Below, one piece after another: positions 43,212-53,444 of a stretch of DNA of 64,000 bases. Within the stretch, counting starts at the first letter, position 1, and each line of letters begins with the position of its first letter. Source of the stretch: Rothia sp. (in: high G+C Gram-positive bacteria) (GTDB lineage: Bacteria > Actinomycetota > Actinomycetes > Actinomycetales > Micrococcaceae); contig JAUMWB010000002.1 in the NCBI GenBank assembly GCA_030529845.1, positions 207,170-271,169 on the forward strand, written 5' to 3'. Position numbers and translations under genes: made by a program. Below the pieces are notes generated by a model, which worked only from the letters and a program-made list of their open reading frames with translations, had not been told where the DNA came from and searched no databases.

Positions 43212-44300
43212 CTAGACGGCAGGCAGCTCGGGGAAGGCCTCAGCAACGCCGGGGAAAGTAATCTTGCCAGCGTCGGTATTCAGGCCCAGGGCCAGATCGG
43301 GGTTGTTAGCCAGAGCCTCGTCCACGCCAGCAGCCAGCTTCAACACGTAGGGCAGGGTTGCGTCAGTCAGGGCGATCGTCGAGGTACGGGGCACAGCACC
43401 GGGCATGTTGGCAACGCAGTAGTGACGGATGCCGTCCACCTCAAAAATCGGGTCAGCGTAGGTGGTGGGGCGGGAGGTCTCAAAGCAGCCACCCTGGTCA
43501 ATAGCAACGTCAATCAGCAGGGTGCCGGGCTTCATGGTCTTCAGGTGCTCACGGCGCACAACCTTAGGAGCCTTAGCGCCGGGGACCAGAATCGACCCGA
43601 TCACCACATCGGCCTCAGCGATTTCACGCTCAATATTCGCGGGGGTGGAGTTCAGCACGCGCGCGGTGGAGCCAAACAGGTCAGACAGTTCACGCACACG
43701 GGGGCCGTAACCCTCAAGAATAGTAACCTCAGCACCAGCACCAACAGCGAGCATGGCGGCGTGGGTACCCACGTTACCCCCACCCAGAACCACCACACGG
43801 CCGGGGGCAACACCGGGCACGCCGCCCAGCAGAATACCCTGACCACCCTCGGTAGCCATGGTGTACTGAGTAGCAGCCTGAGCAGCCAGACGGCCCGCAA
43901 CCTCACTCATGGGGAGCAGCAGGGGCAGGGCACGGCCGTTACGCACAGTCTCATACGCAATACCGCGGGTCTTCGCAGCCAGCAGAGCCTCGGTCAGGGG
44001 CTTATCAGCAGCCAAGTGCAGGTAGGTGAAAAGGGTCAGATCCTCGCGCAGGTACTTGTACTCGGATTCAATCGGCTCTTTGACCTTGACCAGCAGTTCA
44101 GCCTGGTTCCAGGCCTCATCCTGGCTGACCAGGGTAGCGCCTGCCTTCTCGTATTCCTCGTTGGAGAAGCCTGCGCCGAGCCCGGCGTCCTTCTCAATCA
44201 GCACGTCGTGGCCTGCCTGGACAAGAGCCAGCACGCCGTCGGGGGTGAGGCCAACGCGCTGTTCCTGGGGCTTGATTTCGCGGGGTACGCCAATGCGCAT
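43212..44300 (-). CDS. ald: Alanine dehydrogenase
   Basis: NAD-dependent oxidative deamination of L-alanine to pyruvate and ammonium, or the reverse. The 362-residue protein starts at [18 protein letters not shown] (start at 44300, with GGGAGA upstream; an upstream ATG would add five residues). It has the substrate lysine and arginine region, [11 protein letters not shown], the catalytic histidine near [10 protein letters not shown], and the NAD fold [28 protein letters not shown]. Length typical. Confidence 0.96.
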   Translation of the reverse strand: MRIGVPREIKPQEQRVGLTPDGVLALVQAGHDVLIEKDAGLGAGFSNEEYEKAGATLVSQDEAWNQAELLVKVKEPIESEYKYLREDLTLFTYLHLAADKPLTEALLAAKTRGIAYETVRNGRALPLLLPMSEVAGRLAAQAATQYTMATEGGQGILLGGVPGVAPGRVVVLGGGNVGTHAAMLAVGAGAEVTILEGYGPRVRELSDLFGSTARVLNSTPANIEREIAEADVVIGSILVPGAKAPKVVRREHLKTMKPGTLLIDVAIDQGGCFETSRPTTYADPIFEVDGIRHYCVANMPGAVPRTSTIALTDATLPYVLKLAAGVDEALANNPDLALGLNTDAGKITFPGVAEAFPELPAV

Positions 44301-44379
44301 GAGGGGGTCTCCCATTCATTTTCGTCGTTGAAAACTGTTGCGTGAATCAGCCTACGCCCTTTTGTTGAACGAAGACAAA

Positions 44380-44421
44380 CCGCCCCGGGTTTTCTTCATA
44401 TTCTTAGAAAACCCGGGGCGG
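44380..44421. terminator. DUF3151 terminator
   Basis: CCGCCCCGGGTTTTC (44380-44394) and GAAAACCCGGGGCGG (44407-44421) form a perfect 15-bp stem with a 12-base AT-rich loop, just downstream of the DUF3151 gene on the minus strand. Confidence 0.8.
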
Positions 44422-44428
44422 ACGGCGA

Positions 44429-44860
44429 CTAGGCGAGCTCGGCGGCGGCAGCTGGGTCGGAGTCGTTCAGGAACTTCTCAATACGCTCAGCCTCGTCCGC
44501 CTCACCGATGGCGGCAGCGGTCTGGCCCAGAATCAACAGGGCCTTAAGGAAGCCCCGGTTGGGCTCGTGACTGACCGGAATCGGGCCGTGCCCGCGCCAG
44601 CCATTGCCGCGCAGGGCGTCCAGGCCGCGGTGGTAACCCACGCGAGCGTAGGCGTAGGCCTCAAGGGTCTTGCCAGCCTTCAGAGTATCTTCGGCCAGCA
44701 GGGCCCAGGCCACGGACGACTTGGGGAAAGCCTGCGCGAGATCAGCGGGGGCCTCACCGGCGCGGACGCGGGCGGTCAGCTCGGGCTCTTCGGGCAGGAA
44801 GGTGGGGGCGGGGCCGTCTAGCAGGTTCTTACCGGCAAGTGACATGGTTACTCCATTCAA
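44429..44860 (-). CDS. DUF3151 family protein
   Basis: A 143-residue soluble protein made of helical TPR-like stretches (KSSVAWALLAEDTLKAGKTLEAYAYARVGYHRGLDALRGNGWRGHGPIPVSHEPNRGFLKALLILG). The GYHRGLDALRGNGWRGHGPIPWSHEPN-type core is the family signature of DUF3151, known from actinobacteria near central-metabolism genes such as fba. Function unknown. Here it stands between ald and fic rather than next to fba, which is 3 kb away. Confidence 0.85.
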   Translation of the reverse strand: MNGVTMSLAGKNLLDGPAPTFLPEEPELTARVRAGEAPADLAQAFPKSSVAWALLAEDTLKAGKTLEAYAYARVGYHRGLDALRGNGWRGHGPIPVSHEPNRGFLKALLILGQTAAAIGEADEAERIEKFLNDSDPAAAAELA

Positions 44861-44886
44861 CTCAAATTCTTGTAACTACAAAAAGT

Positions 44887-46095
44887 TTACGCGGCATCCA
44901 AGCCCAGTAGGGCTACACCGGCCTGGCTCAACCGAACACGCAGGGGGCGGGAGGAAACCCGGTCAATAAGTTCGTTCTTCTCAAGCTCCTCAATATAGGA
45001 TCTCACCGTATTGCGGGACTTCCCCGAAACCCTGGTGAGAGTATCCCAGTCAAGACCCATATCCCCGCCAAAAAGATAGACCTGCCCCAACACAAACAAG
45101 GAACCCACAGCACCGCCCGATAGCTCCCTCCTCTCCTGAGGTAGAGCATCAACACGCTCTGAGAGGCTGCTCATCAGCTTCTTCTTAGCATAGAAGTCAT
45201 TGATAAGTTCCATTTGAGCATCCCGCACAAAGCCCATCATCGCCTGGGCGAAGTGGGTTGCATCGCCCATGTTCAAAGGCTCTTCTACCTCGCTAAAAGC
45301 CTTATAGTAGGCAGCCTTTTTCTGATAGATAACTGCCGATAAGGTTAGCACGGTGTAGGCAGAGAGCACCTTATAGAGCTGGGCACTAAGCACAAACCGC
45401 CCAAACCGCCCATTACCGTCATAGAAAGGGTGCACAGCCTCAAACATAAAATGAGAAACAACCCGAGAGAGAAGAAAGGGAGTATCCTCCTCAAGATGCG
45501 CCAGCATAGCCTGTAGTTGTTCCCAGATTGCAGGTTCGCCCTGTGTACCGGCATGAACGGTTGCACCAGCGCCATCCCGGATATAGACCGGGCCAGCCCT
45601 AAAAAGCTCCCCGTCCAGAGCGTCCTGGCTAGAGATTTCTGCACCAAAAAGAGCATCGTAGATGTCCCTTATTTCCTGTAGAGTCCGGGGAGCCTCGATT
45701 CTGCCCTCAGAAAGCTCCAGGTAAAGCCGGGCTATCTCCCTAAAAGACTTATTCTCAAGGGGCTCAGCTTCAAGAGCCTCCTGAATTTCCTGCCGGGTTG
45801 AACGCACACCTTCCAGCTCATTAGTTGCTGTAATTTCACGGACAATCAGCTCGTAGAGGTAGCCCCTTTGGGCAGCCAGAGGAATGTCAGCAGCGAGCTG
45901 TTCAATCGTCCGCTCATTCAGAAGCACCTGCTCCTGTAAGACTAGGAGCTGGGGTGTAGCCGTATAGAAAAGGGAGTGCTCACCTACCCGAAAGGAGGTT
46001 TCAAAACCGTTAGCTCTTCTCCGCCTAGCTTCTTCCTGGGCGGTGGGGGCATCGAACTGGTGGAAGACTGTTTTCAGACTCTTGTATTTCTTCAA
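44887..46095 (-). CDS. Fic-domain protein (class II) with C-terminal winged helix
   Basis: A 402-residue protein of the Fic AMP-transferase family. The inhibitory helix motif TNELEG at residues 91-96 matches (S/T)xxxE(G/N), placing it in class II, where the inhibitor is in the same chain. The active-site motif HPFYDGNGRFGR occupies residues 222-233. The last 60 residues (LDWDTLTRVSGKSRNTVRSYIEELEKNELIDRVSSRPLRV) read as a winged helix. TTG start, with AGGGG upstream. The promoter holds three evenly spaced palindromes, so autoregulation is an attractive idea. Confidence 0.9.
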   Translation of the reverse strand: MKKYKSLKTVFHQFDAPTAQEEARRRRANGFETSFRVGEHSLFYTATPQLLVLQEQVLLNERTIEQLAADIPLAAQRGYLYELIVREITATNELEGVRSTRQEIQEALEAEPLENKSFREIARLYLELSEGRIEAPRTLQEIRDIYDALFGAEISSQDALDGELFRAGPVYIRDGAGATVHAGTQGEPAIWEQLQAMLAHLEEDTPFLLSRVVSHFMFEAVHPFYDGNGRFGRFVLSAQLYKVLSAYTVLTLSAVIYQKKAAYYKAFSEVEEPLNMGDATHFAQAMMGFVRDAQMELINDFYAKKKLMSSLSERVDALPQERRELSGGAVGSLFVLGQVYLFGGDMGLDWDTLTRVSGKSRNTVRSYIEELEKNELIDRVSSRPLRVRLSQAGVALLGLDAA

Positions 46096-46104
46096 GGCCT
46101 ACCC

Positions 46105-46242
46105 CTATCTCACAAAAATGGCTGTTTTTGGTAGTTAGACTCCATCATAACCGGACCTATCTCCCAAAAACCCCCTTGTTTGGGAGATAGAACCCTCGCT
46201 CCAAGCCCCTATCTCCCAAAAACCGCCCTTTTTGTGTTTTAG
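46105..46242. repeat. Three 34-bp palindromes at 52-bp spacing
   Basis: Units at 46105-46138, 46157-46190 and 46209-46242 all begin CTATCTC and end TAG, and each is an imperfect palindrome with A-run and T-run halves. The middle one is perfect over 12 bases (CTATCTCCCAAA/TTTGGGAGATAG). Start-to-start distance is exactly 52 bases twice, about five helical turns. They fill the space between fic and gltS, and the first begins 10 bases from the fic start codon. Confidence 0.85.
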
Positions 46243-46412
46243 ACCTAGCTCCGCCCGCCAGCTACTCCCGTGCCTGCCGACGGGAGGCGTCCGCGCACCT
46301 CACTGTGATGAAAACCCAGCCGCACCGCACCAAGACGTCCCGTATAGTGTGAAAGGTCAACTTCACCGACGAAGTGGAAAACATACATCATCACAGATAC
46401 AGAGAGACCTCT

Positions 46413-47636
46413 ATGACGCTTGAACTGACTATGGTTCAGTCCGCTGGCTGGGCAGTAATGCTGCTGCTACTCGGTATGTGGATTAAGAACCGCTTCTACT
46501 TCTTCCAGCGCTTTGCTATCCCCTCACCCGTTATCGGCGGCTTCCTTTTCTCCCTGGTCAACCTGGTGCTTAACCAGACCGGGGTCCTGACCGTCAAATT
46601 CGACACCACCTTGCAGAGCTTCTTCATGGTTATCTTCTTCACCTCGGTGGGCTACGGAGCTTCCCTTAAGGTGCTGAAGTCAGCCGGTTCTAAGGTCGGT
46701 CTCTTCCTGCTGGTAGCAACGGGTCTCTGCATCGCCCAGAACATCGTGGCCGTCCTGCTGGCACCCGTCGTCAATGTTGACCCTGCCCTGGCCCTGATGA
46801 CCGGCTCAACTCCCATGACCGGTGGCCACGGTGTCTCCGGCGGTATCGCCCCGCTCGTTGAGGCATCCGGCGTCACCGGCGCAGAAACCGTCGCCTACAC
46901 CGCAGCAACCTTCGGTCTAATTGCAGGTTCACTCATGGGCGGGCCCCTAGCCAACCGTCTAATCGTCAAGCACAACCTGCTTGAAAAAGAGTCCTCCCAC
47001 CAGGTCAACATCAACACTGCTCTGCTGACCGTACGCCCCCGCAAGCTCGATGCCGACAGCATCCTGCACGGCTTCATCATGATTCTGGTCGCCATGTTCA
47101 TCGGTAGCTACCTGACCGAAGCACTCAACTACCTAGTTGGTCAGCTCACCGACCGCGCCGCCTTCCCCAGCTACATGGGTCCCATGTTTATCGCCATCAC
47201 CCTGCGCTACATCAGCGACCGCCGTAACTCCAAGGAATACCACGAGCTCGTACCCGAGCAGGAAGTCGAAGTCCTGGGCAACATCGGCCTCAACGTCTTC
47301 CTGGCAATGGCGCTCATGAACGTGCAGCTCTGGCAGCTGGCCGAGCTGGCTATCCCCCTCATCGTGCTGCTGCTGGCCCAGGTTGCGCTCATGTGGGTTT
47401 GGGCTAACTTCGTTACCTTCCGTGTGATGGGTAAAGACTACGACGCCGCAATCCTTACCGCCGGCCACTGCGGCTTCGGCATGGGTGCAACCCCCAACGG
47501 TATCGCCAATATGGCCTCCCTGGTCACCAAATACAAGGCCTCTAAGCTGGCCTTCTTCATCCTGCCCATCGTCGGTGGCATGTTCATTGACTTCACCAAC
47601 CTGGTGAACATCATGACCTTCCTGTCCATCGCCTAG
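46413..47636 (+). CDS. gltS: Sodium/glutamate symporter
   Basis: GltS/ESS family carrier that imports glutamate with sodium, about ten membrane spans. Family features include FAIPSPVIGGFLFSL, MTGSTPMTGGHGVSGGIAPL in the first re-entrant loop, and the second, mirrored GHCGFGMGATPNGIANM. The ATG at 46413 has an AGAGAGA upstream; a start at 46374 would add a non-homologous 13-residue tail. Divergent from fic across the palindrome array, so that array could regulate it too. It ends before a strong terminator. Confidence 0.92.
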   Translation: MTLELTMVQSAGWAVMLLLLGMWIKNRFYFFQRFAIPSPVIGGFLFSLVNLVLNQTGVLTVKFDTTLQSFFMVIFFTSVGYGASLKVLKSAGSKVGLFLLVATGLCIAQNIVAVLLAPVVNVDPALALMTGSTPMTGGHGVSGGIAPLVEASGVTGAETVAYTAATFGLIAGSLMGGPLANRLIVKHNLLEKESSHQVNINTALLTVRPRKLDADSILHGFIMILVAMFIGSYLTEALNYLVGQLTDRAAFPSYMGPMFIAITLRYISDRRNSKEYHELVPEQEVEVLGNIGLNVFLAMALMNVQLWQLAELAIPLIVLLLAQVALMWVWANFVTFRVMGKDYDAAILTAGHCGFGMGATPNGIANMASLVTKYKASKLAFFILPIVGGMFIDFTNLVNIMTFLSIA

Positions 47637-47663
47637 GCGGGCGCGGACGCCCGCGCCCACCCG

Positions 47664-47731
47664 CGAATGTGCCGCTTATTCCCGAATGTGCCACTCTAAC
47701 TCCCCCGCTCGGGAGTAGGTGGCACATTCGG
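47664..47731. terminator. gltS terminator with extra arm
   Basis: CCGAATGTGCCAC (47682-47694) pairs with GTGGCACATTCGG (47719-47731), with a second ACTCCC/GGGAGT stem. A third copy of the left arm, CGAATGTGCC (47664-47673), stands just upstream, allowing a competing fold. A GGCGTCCGC nonamer (inverted) lies at 47643. Confidence 0.75.
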
Positions 47732-47742
47732 CGTCACAGCAC

Positions 47743-47789
47743 AAAGGCGCCGGACGCACCCCGCACAAGCGGGAGCGTCCGGCGCCTTT
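47743..47789. terminator. fba terminator
   Basis: AAAGGCGCCGGACGC (47743-47757) pairs perfectly with GCGTCCGGCGCCTTT (47775-47789), with an inner CCCGC/GCGGG stem. It is on the downstream side of the leftward fba gene and ends in a T-run. Confidence 0.85.
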
Positions 47790-47819
47790 ACTCTAGGCTA
47801 GGGAGCCTAGCTACAGGGC

Positions 47820-48845
<1,026 letters not shown>

Positions 48846-49180
48846 GCTGACTCCTTGGTTGTCGGTGGGGCCACCCGGTTGGTGGCCTGGTGTGAGTTGG
48901 TGCTGCGCCCGGTGCCTTGTGAGGACGCGCGGGGCAAGCGCCTGCCTGCTTTTCAGTTTACCAAGGGCACGGCGGGAAAGGGTAGGTTTCCCACACTAAT
49001 TTCGGACATAAACCCACAGAAAACCATGTATTTCTGGGGGTCTTAAGCACCCTAACACCGGCTTTTGGTGGTTGCCGGTGTTAGGGTGTTGGGTTTTTAT
49101 GGGTTTAGTGAGGGGTGTTCAAAAGATGAGTGAGGCAGGGTCACAGCAAGCGTGAACCTGCCACACCTTGTGAATACGGT
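48846..49180. other. Gap between fba and the DASS carrier
   Basis: About 335 bases with no supported gene. The left part is the fba promoter side; the right part holds the terminator at 49048-49088 and then about 90 bases without clear features. Confidence 0.6.
49048..49088. terminator. Terminator after the DASS carrier
   Basis: CACCCTAACACCGGC (49048-49062) pairs perfectly with GCCGGTGTTAGGGTG (49074-49088). It lies downstream of the leftward DASS carrier gene. Confidence 0.75.
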
Positions 49181-50791
49181 TTACAGCGCGAAGATCCACA
49201 TGGCCAGGGTCATAGTCACCGCGGTGATGGCCACGATGGAGAAGATGTTGAGCCAGAGGCCGCCCTTGACCATCTGCCCGATGGTGACGTAGCCCGAGCC
49301 GTAGGCGATGGCGTTGGGCGGGGTCGCTACGGGGAGCATGAAGGCGCAGGTGGCAGCAAGGGCTACGGGGATGGCGAGCAGCATGGGGTCGTAGCCCATG
49401 CCCATGGCGATGCCGCCGGCGACGGGTAGGAAGGTAGCTGCGGTGGCGGTGTTGCTGGTGAGCTCGGTCAGGAAGATGACGCCGGTGGTCACCAGCAGCA
49501 CGATGACGAGGATGGGCAGGGTGCCCAGGGCACCGACGGAGTCACCGATCCACTGGGTCAGGCCGGAGCTAGTGAACTGCCCAGAGAGCGCTAGACCACC
49601 ACCGAAGAGTAGCAGTACGCCCCAGGGCAGCTTGGTTGCGGTTTCCCAGTCGATGAGGCGCACACCCTTGTTGGCGGTGCCACCGGCGGGGAGAGCAAAG
49701 AGCAGCAGACCAACAGCTACGGCAATACCGGCGTCGGTAATGGGCGGGGATTCGGACCAGATGATGGGAACGAAAATCCAGGCCAGGGCTGCTGCGATAA
49801 AGATAATCAGTACGCGCAATTCACCCGAGCTCATGGCACCGAGCTTGGCGTATTCATTGGCGATAAGCTTCTTACCGCCGGGGATCTCCTTGATTTCTGA
49901 CTTGAAGAGTACCTTGGTCAGCAGGAACCAGCAGACGAAAAGAACCACTACAGACAGGGGCACGCCCACCAGCATCCACTGGCCAAAGCCGATGTGAACG
50001 TCGTGGGTATCTGCCATGTACCCGGCCAGCAGGGTGTTGGGCGGGGTACCGATCAGGGTGCCTAGGGAACCGATGGAGGCGGCGTAAGCGATACCCAGCA
50101 TGAGGGCGGTGCCAAAGTCGGACTTAATCACAGCGTCCTTGACGGCCTGATCGTCGGGGGAGGCGCCGTCCTCAATTTTAATGTCGGTGGTGCCGCTAGC
50201 CTGGGCGATGAGCATGAGCACGGAGACGCCGATGGGGATCATCATGACGGCGGTAGCGGTGTTCGACACCCACATAGAGAGAAAGCCGGTGGCTACCATG
50301 AAGCCCGCGACCATCATGGAGGGCTTGGTGCCCATGACCTTGAGGGTCAGCAGGGCGATGCGGCGGTGCAGGTTCCAGCGCTGCATGGCCAGGGCTAGTA
50401 GGAAGCCGCCCATGAAGAGGAAGATGATGTTATTGCCGTAGCTAGCGCCAATATCGTTGATTTTCACGTCGCTGTTGAAGACCGGGAAAATCACCAGAGG
50501 CAACAGGGCGGTGGCGGGGATGGGCAGGGCTTCGGTCATCCACCAGGCCCCCATGAGGACGGCGGTGGCTGCGGTCAGACGCGCAGCATCGGGTACCTCA
50601 CCGGGCATGATGACGTAGATCAGGGCGGCTGCAAGCAGGCCGCCGAAGAGACCTATGAGACGTTTCTTGCGTTCACCGGGTTCGACCTCGGGTGCCTGGG
50701 AGCCGCGTGAGCGGTGAATCTGGTCGATGGCCTGGGTGGGCGCTGCACTGTATTTTTGCAGGTGGTCACCCGTGATGTGGGGCTTGTCCAT
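49181..50791 (-). CDS. DASS/SLC13-family sodium-coupled anion symporter
   Basis: A 536-residue carrier of the divalent anion:sodium family (dicarboxylates, citrate or sulfate). Two SNT motifs, SNTATAVMMIPIG and SNTATAATFLPV, are the sodium and substrate signature, one in each inverted repeat. About eleven spans follow a polar, basic N-tail. No close regulator gene. The leader region holds an ACACACATTCC word that resembles the complement of a repeated loop of the candidate RNA at 41110. Confidence 0.9.
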   Translation of the reverse strand: MDKPHITGDHLQKYSAAPTQAIDQIHRSRGSQAPEVEPGERKKRLIGLFGGLLAAALIYVIMPGEVPDAARLTAATAVLMGAWWMTEALPIPATALLPLVIFPVFNSDVKINDIGASYGNNIIFLFMGGFLLALAMQRWNLHRRIALLTLKVMGTKPSMMVAGFMVATGFLSMWVSNTATAVMMIPIGVSVLMLIAQASGTTDIKIEDGASPDDQAVKDAVIKSDFGTALMLGIAYAASIGSLGTLIGTPPNTLLAGYMADTHDVHIGFGQWMLVGVPLSVVVLFVCWFLLTKVLFKSEIKEIPGGKKLIANEYAKLGAMSSGELRVLIIFIAAALAWIFVPIIWSESPPITDAGIAVAVGLLLFALPAGGTANKGVRLIDWETATKLPWGVLLLFGGGLALSGQFTSSGLTQWIGDSVGALGTLPILVIVLLVTTGVIFLTELTSNTATAATFLPVAGGIAMGMGYDPMLLAIPVALAATCAFMLPVATPPNAIAYGSGYVTIGQMVKGGLWLNIFSIVAITAVTMTLAMWIFAL

Positions 50792-50952
50792 CTCAACCTC
50801 ACTTCATTGTGTGTGCTGATGCCGCAGGTAACTGCCCTCAGAAAGAAACAGCTCACCTAGGCGGAATGTGTGTACATGGAATGTTTTTACTGTACCTGAT
50901 AAGCACTTTTATGAAGCGGGAGCGAACAAGTGTTACCTCTGCCCCGTCCGGC

Positions 50953-52416
50953 CTACCCTTCGCGCAGTTCGCGGCGGCGGTCGGCAACGGTGAAAGCCAG
51001 GCCGAGCGAGAGGGTGAGCACGATAGCCCCGAAGGAGGCAATCAGCCCCACGTTCCAGTGGGCCCCAGATTCAACTAACCCGTAGAGAATCGAGGGAATG
51101 ATAGCTGTACCAATTGCCGTACCCATACGCTGACCCAGGGACAGCACGCCGCCAGCCACACCGCTGATAGCGGGCGGAATGGACGCCAGTGTGAGGGTCT
51201 GATTGGGAGAAATCACCAGACCACCACCGGCACCAATCAAAATCAGGGGCACAGCCAGAGCCCAGACCGGCAGCAACCCCTGCTCAACCGGGGTAACGGT
51301 AAGCATGGTGGCAAGAATCGAAGTGAGCGACAGCCCGAACCCCAGCATCACCATGCGGCGGCCCATAGCCAGCACGCGGCGTCCTGCCCAGGGAGCAGCA
51401 AAAGCAGACAGCAGGGACGAGGGAATCGTAATCAGGGCGGCGGTCAGCGCGCTTTGGCCCAGGTGGTTCTGCACGTAAATGGGAATCACTAACCAGACGC
51501 TGGTATTGCCCAAGAAGTAGAGGGTCACGATCATAATGCCGTTGCGGAAAGCCGGCTTGGTCACCAAATCAATGTCGAGCATGGGCGGGCGCCCTGCCTT
51601 CTTGTAGCGCTTCTCCCAAGCAATGAAGAAGGCCAGCAGGCCTAGGCCGACCGGCAGGGTTGCCCAAACCAGCAGATTGCCGCTGCGTTCCACGAAGGGG
51701 AAGAGAACCGCGAAAATAGCTAGGGCAAGGGTTGTCATGCCCACGGGGTCAAGGTCGAGGCGGGTTCCGTGCGAGGGTGCGGACACCCGGTCGTTGGGTA
51801 CCCAGAGACGGGCCAGCAGGAGCCCGGCTAGACCTATGGGCACGTTAACCAGGAACATCATGCGCCAGCCGAGGGCATCGCCGAAGATTTGTATGAGGAA
51901 GCCACCGAGCACCGGACCCACAATGACGGCGAGCGCCACCACGGTGCCGAACATGCCGTAGGCGCGGGCACGGGCTTGGCCGGTGAAGTTGGCCTGGATG
52001 ATACCGGTGGTTTGGGGGTTGAAGAAGCCCGCACCGAGGCCCTGGAGTACGCGGGCAGCGATGAGGATTTCGATGGTGGGTGCAATAGCGCTGAGCAGGG
52101 AGCCTAGGGTGAAGAAGGAAACGCCGATCATGAACATGCGGCGGCGGCCGGTGGCGTCACCGCTGCGCCCTGCGGCAACCAGGGGAACGCCGAATGCCAG
52201 GGCGTAACCCGAGACCACCCACTGGGTCTGGCTGGAGCCTGCGTTCAGGGAGTTCCCGATGGGGGTGAGGGCAACGTTGACCACCGAAATAGCCATGAGG
52301 GCCATGAAAAGCGGGGTGAGCAGGGCCGTCATGAGCTTGCGCGGGCTGCTGGTGGTGGGCAACTGGGTAGTGGGTACGCTCTGGGGGTTCTTGTTGGGGT
52401 CTGGTGTTATGGCCAT
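50953..52416 (-). CDS. MFS multidrug efflux transporter (DHA2, 14-span type)
   Basis: A 487-residue exporter of the EmrB/QacA (DHA2) family. About fourteen spans; the antiporter motif C appears as VIVGPVLGGFLIQ, and the conserved loop between spans 2 and 3 reads GRSGDATGRRRMFMIG. The ATG at 52416 has GAGGTG 7 bases upstream; a longer frame from 52578 adds 54 residues from a repeat region and is unlikely. Substrate unknown. Confidence 0.88.
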   Translation of the reverse strand: MAITPDPNKNPQSVPTTQLPTTSSPRKLMTALLTPLFMALMAISVVNVALTPIGNSLNAGSSQTQWVVSGYALAFGVPLVAAGRSGDATGRRRMFMIGVSFFTLGSLLSAIAPTIEILIAARVLQGLGAGFFNPQTTGIIQANFTGQARARAYGMFGTVVALAVIVGPVLGGFLIQIFGDALGWRMMFLVNVPIGLAGLLLARLWVPNDRVSAPSHGTRLDLDPVGMTTLALAIFAVLFPFVERSGNLLVWATLPVGLGLLAFFIAWEKRYKKAGRPPMLDIDLVTKPAFRNGIMIVTLYFLGNTSVWLVIPIYVQNHLGQSALTAALITIPSSLLSAFAAPWAGRRVLAMGRRMVMLGFGLSLTSILATMLTVTPVEQGLLPVWALAVPLILIGAGGGLVISPNQTLTLASIPPAISGVAGGVLSLGQRMGTAIGTAIIPSILYGLVESGAHWNVGLIASFGAIVLTLSLGLAFTVADRRRELREG

Positions 52417-52528
52417 GCTGCACCTCTTTGCTCTCGTCTTTAGCGTACAGAGCCATTCTAGACCCGTTAGTACATGAATAAAATACTTCAGGGGAAATTT
52501 TTTGCAGAAATGCAAGTGCTTATGAAAA

Positions 52529-52565
52529 TCGCGGAGTGCCCACAAGAATCGTGGGCACTCCGCGA
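52529..52565. terminator. Hairpin between methyltransferase and MFS gene
   Basis: TCGCGGAGTGCCCAC (52529-52543) and GTGGGCACTCCGCGA (52551-52565) form a perfect 15-bp stem with a 7-base loop. It lies downstream of the leftward methyltransferase gene, though a second, weaker half-copy (GTGGACACTC) follows. Confidence 0.65.
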
Positions 52566-52676
52566 CTCTCGTGGACACTCAACAGATTGTTGGCGTGCGG
52601 ACGCCGGTGGGCACGAACAAACGGGCACAGCAACAGGCGCAACGGACGCCGTTGAGGCAGGCATCCGCTCCCAGGT

Positions 52677-53375
52677 CTAGCTCACCCGCTGGCCAAACTC
52701 ATGGCGGCGAATCCAGGCGTGCATGGCGATACCGGCAGCGGTTGCTGCGTTCATAGAACGGGTTGAACCATACTGCTCGATAGACAGAGTAGCTTCAGCT
52801 GCCGCGTGAATCTCTTCAGAGAGCCCCGGCCCTTCCTGGCCAAAGACCAGCACGCAGTCCTTGGGCAGGTCGTAGGTTTCCAGCTGCTTGGAGTCGGGGA
52901 AAATATCAATACCAATAATGGCAAGCCCCTCGCCCCGCGCCCAGGCTACGAAGTCTTCGACGGTGGGGTGGTGGCGCACGTGCTGGTAGCGGTCCGTAAC
53001 CATAGCCCCGCGCCGGTTCCAGCGGCGCTTACCGATGATATGCACTTCCTTAGCCAAAAAGGCATTGGCAGTGCGCACCACGGTGCCGATGTTCAGGTCG
53101 TGCTGCCAGTTCTCAATCGCTACATGGAAGGAGTGGCGGCGGGTATCCAGGTCGGCAATGATGGCGTCCAGGGTCCAGTAGCGGTAATGGTCAAGGACGT
53201 TGCGGCGGTCGCCCTCGCGCAGCAGCTCGGGGTCCCAGTGATCGCCCTCTGGCCATTCGCCTTCCCAGGGGCCAACGCCTACTTCGCGCTCTGCCTCAGC
53301 GATACCCTCAGCCCCGGCCTCAGCGGCTGTGCCCGCAAAAGCTGTGGCAGCCGCGTCCTTGTGTTCTTCGCTCAT
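52677..53375 (-). CDS. SpoU/TrmH-family RNA methyltransferase
   Basis: A 232-residue 2'-O-methyltransferase with the trefoil-knot SPOUT motifs: motif 1 ENWQHDLNIGTVVRTANAF, motif 2 VLVFGQEGPGLSEEI, and motif 3 LSIEQYGSTRSMNAATAAGIAMHAWIR. The ATG at 53375 has AAGGGG upstream; a longer start at 53408 is not supported. The acidic N-tail is unusually rich in Ala and Glu. It is next to pyrE, as in many actinobacteria; the RNA target is not known. Confidence 0.9.
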   Translation of the reverse strand: MSEEHKDAAATAFAGTAAEAGAEGIAEAEREVGVGPWEGEWPEGDHWDPELLREGDRRNVLDHYRYWTLDAIIADLDTRRHSFHVAIENWQHDLNIGTVVRTANAFLAKEVHIIGKRRWNRRGAMVTDRYQHVRHHPTVEDFVAWARGEGLAIIGIDIFPDSKQLETYDLPKDCVLVFGQEGPGLSEEIHAAAEATLSIEQYGSTRSMNAATAAGIAMHAWIRRHEFGQRVS

Positions 53376-53444
53376 CCCATACCCCTTATCAAGGCAAAGA
53401 AGCCCCACACGGGGGCTCCTTCGCTAACGTTTTCTTCTAGAAGT

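Noticed and set aside
44887-46095. Fic protein as toxin of a toxin-antitoxin pair
   Set aside because: The inhibitory motif is inside the same protein, and no small antitoxin gene is next to it.
46105-46242. Possible CRISPR array
   Set aside because: Units are imperfect palindromes of 34 bases with 18-base spacers, only three are present, and no cas gene lies nearby. An operator array fits better.
52417-52578. N-terminal extension of the MFS gene
   Set aside because: It reads through a hairpin and has no signal; a good RBS supports the start at 52416.
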